In this document: positions 63,906 through 64,000 of the stretch, piece after piece
How positions within the stretch are numbered: the stretch's first letter is position 1
Layout: each line of letters starts with the position of its first letter
Source of the DNA: Aquabacterium humicola
GTDB taxonomy: Bacteria > Pseudomonadota > Gammaproteobacteria > Burkholderiales > Burkholderiaceae_C
Length of the DNA: 64,000 nucleotides
Direction of reading: 5' to 3'
Assembly (NCBI RefSeq): GCF_030167915.1
Contig: NZ_JARGNB010000004.1
Location: forward strand, 124,001-188,000
Notes under the pieces: model-generated
What the model was told of the DNA's origin: nothing
Seen by the model: the letters and a program-made list of their open reading frames with translations, nothing else
The model's database searches: none
Made by a program: the position numbers and the translations under genes

Positions 63906-63938
63906 GGCTGTGCCTCCGGCGTCGCCGGAGGCACAGCC
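63906..63938. repeat. 15-bp perfect inverted repeat
   Basis: GGCTGTGCCTCCGGC (63906-63920) and GCCGGAGGCACAGCC (63924-63938) are perfect complements around a 3-base loop. No T-run follows on either side. It lies upstream of the basic hypothetical gene, near a good ribosome-binding site (AGGAGGAGG on the minus strand, about 63964-63972) whose frame I could not assign to a convincing protein. Confidence 0.7.
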
Positions 63939-64000
63939 TCGTTGAATGGTTCACCCATGTCATCCTCCTCCTGCGCATGTCACCCATGACGCGGGCAACG

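Overview
This window is a contiguous piece of a very GC-rich bacterial chromosome. Its gene content (sulfate ABC transporter plus CysB regulator, RsmE, RpoN with an adjacent LptA/LptB block, fused-alpha PntA/PntB, malate synthase G, PEP-CTERM signal, PsiF repeat protein) and its dispersed GC-rich palindromic elements point to a betaproteobacterium of the order Burkholderiales. The Rubrivivax/Leptothrix/Methylibium-like lineage is likely, but that is inference from style, not from a marker gene. I see no rRNA, tRNA, CRISPR array, insertion sequence or prophage. No gene-free stretch exceeds about 250 bases.

Layout. 1-5.6 kb: sulfate import (cysT-cysW-cysA), an amidase and a CysB-type regulator; the matching sulfate-binding protein (sbp) lies far away at 59.7-60.7 kb. 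5.7-12.1 kb: a small hydrolase, then a minus-strand set of a DUF4394 lipoprotein, a cupredoxin-like periplasmic protein and a GGDEF-EAL c-di-GMP enzyme, followed by nudJ-mnmA. 12.4-15.4 kb: proton-translocating transhydrogenase pntAB. 15.4-24.2 kb: an accessory island with two paralogous small proteins carrying PEP-CTERM-like tails, a true PEP-CTERM protein, two large regulators (a winged-helix/TPR protein and a SARP-type BTAD/NB-ARC/TPR protein) and a secreted 742-residue protein. 24.3-29.6 kb: fadD, an unknown Pro-rich protein, rsmE, a chemoreceptor and a secreted TonB-C domain protein. 29.6-37.3 kb (minus strand): rlmL-like methyltransferase, rpoN, lptB, lptA, dsbA, an FtsN-like SPOR protein and argS. 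37.4-46.5 kb: a kinase fused to a cyclic-nucleotide-binding domain, a psiF-like gene, a LysR regulator divergent from a haloacid-dehalogenase/malate synthase pair, an S9 peptidase and pncB. 46.5-53.7 kb: MATE exporter, gloA, OPT transporter, SDR, a stand-alone alarmone-hydrolase-type HD protein and a secreted repeat protein. 53.7-64 kb: flavin reductase/aldo-keto reductase pair, XRE-cupin regulator, an SDR-VOC fusion translationally coupled to a QueA-like protein, a tiny membrane peptide gene coupled to a WG-repeat protein, sbp, an RBBP9-type hydrolase, a frameshifted FAD protein and small genes of unknown function.

The most notable items are: (i) the 15.4-24.2 kb island, where two genes share a direct-repeat element (two 6-mers, 11-bp period) with conserved spacing next to a SARP-type regulator; (ii) the SDR-VOC/QueA-like pair, whose QueA homologue has an altered C-terminal motif and an extra tail; (iii) a duplicated rpoN start region creating an 11-codon upstream frame; (iv) a one-base frameshift in an otherwise well-preserved FAD/NAD(P)-binding protein. 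All functional statements come from motif recognition by eye; no database search was run.
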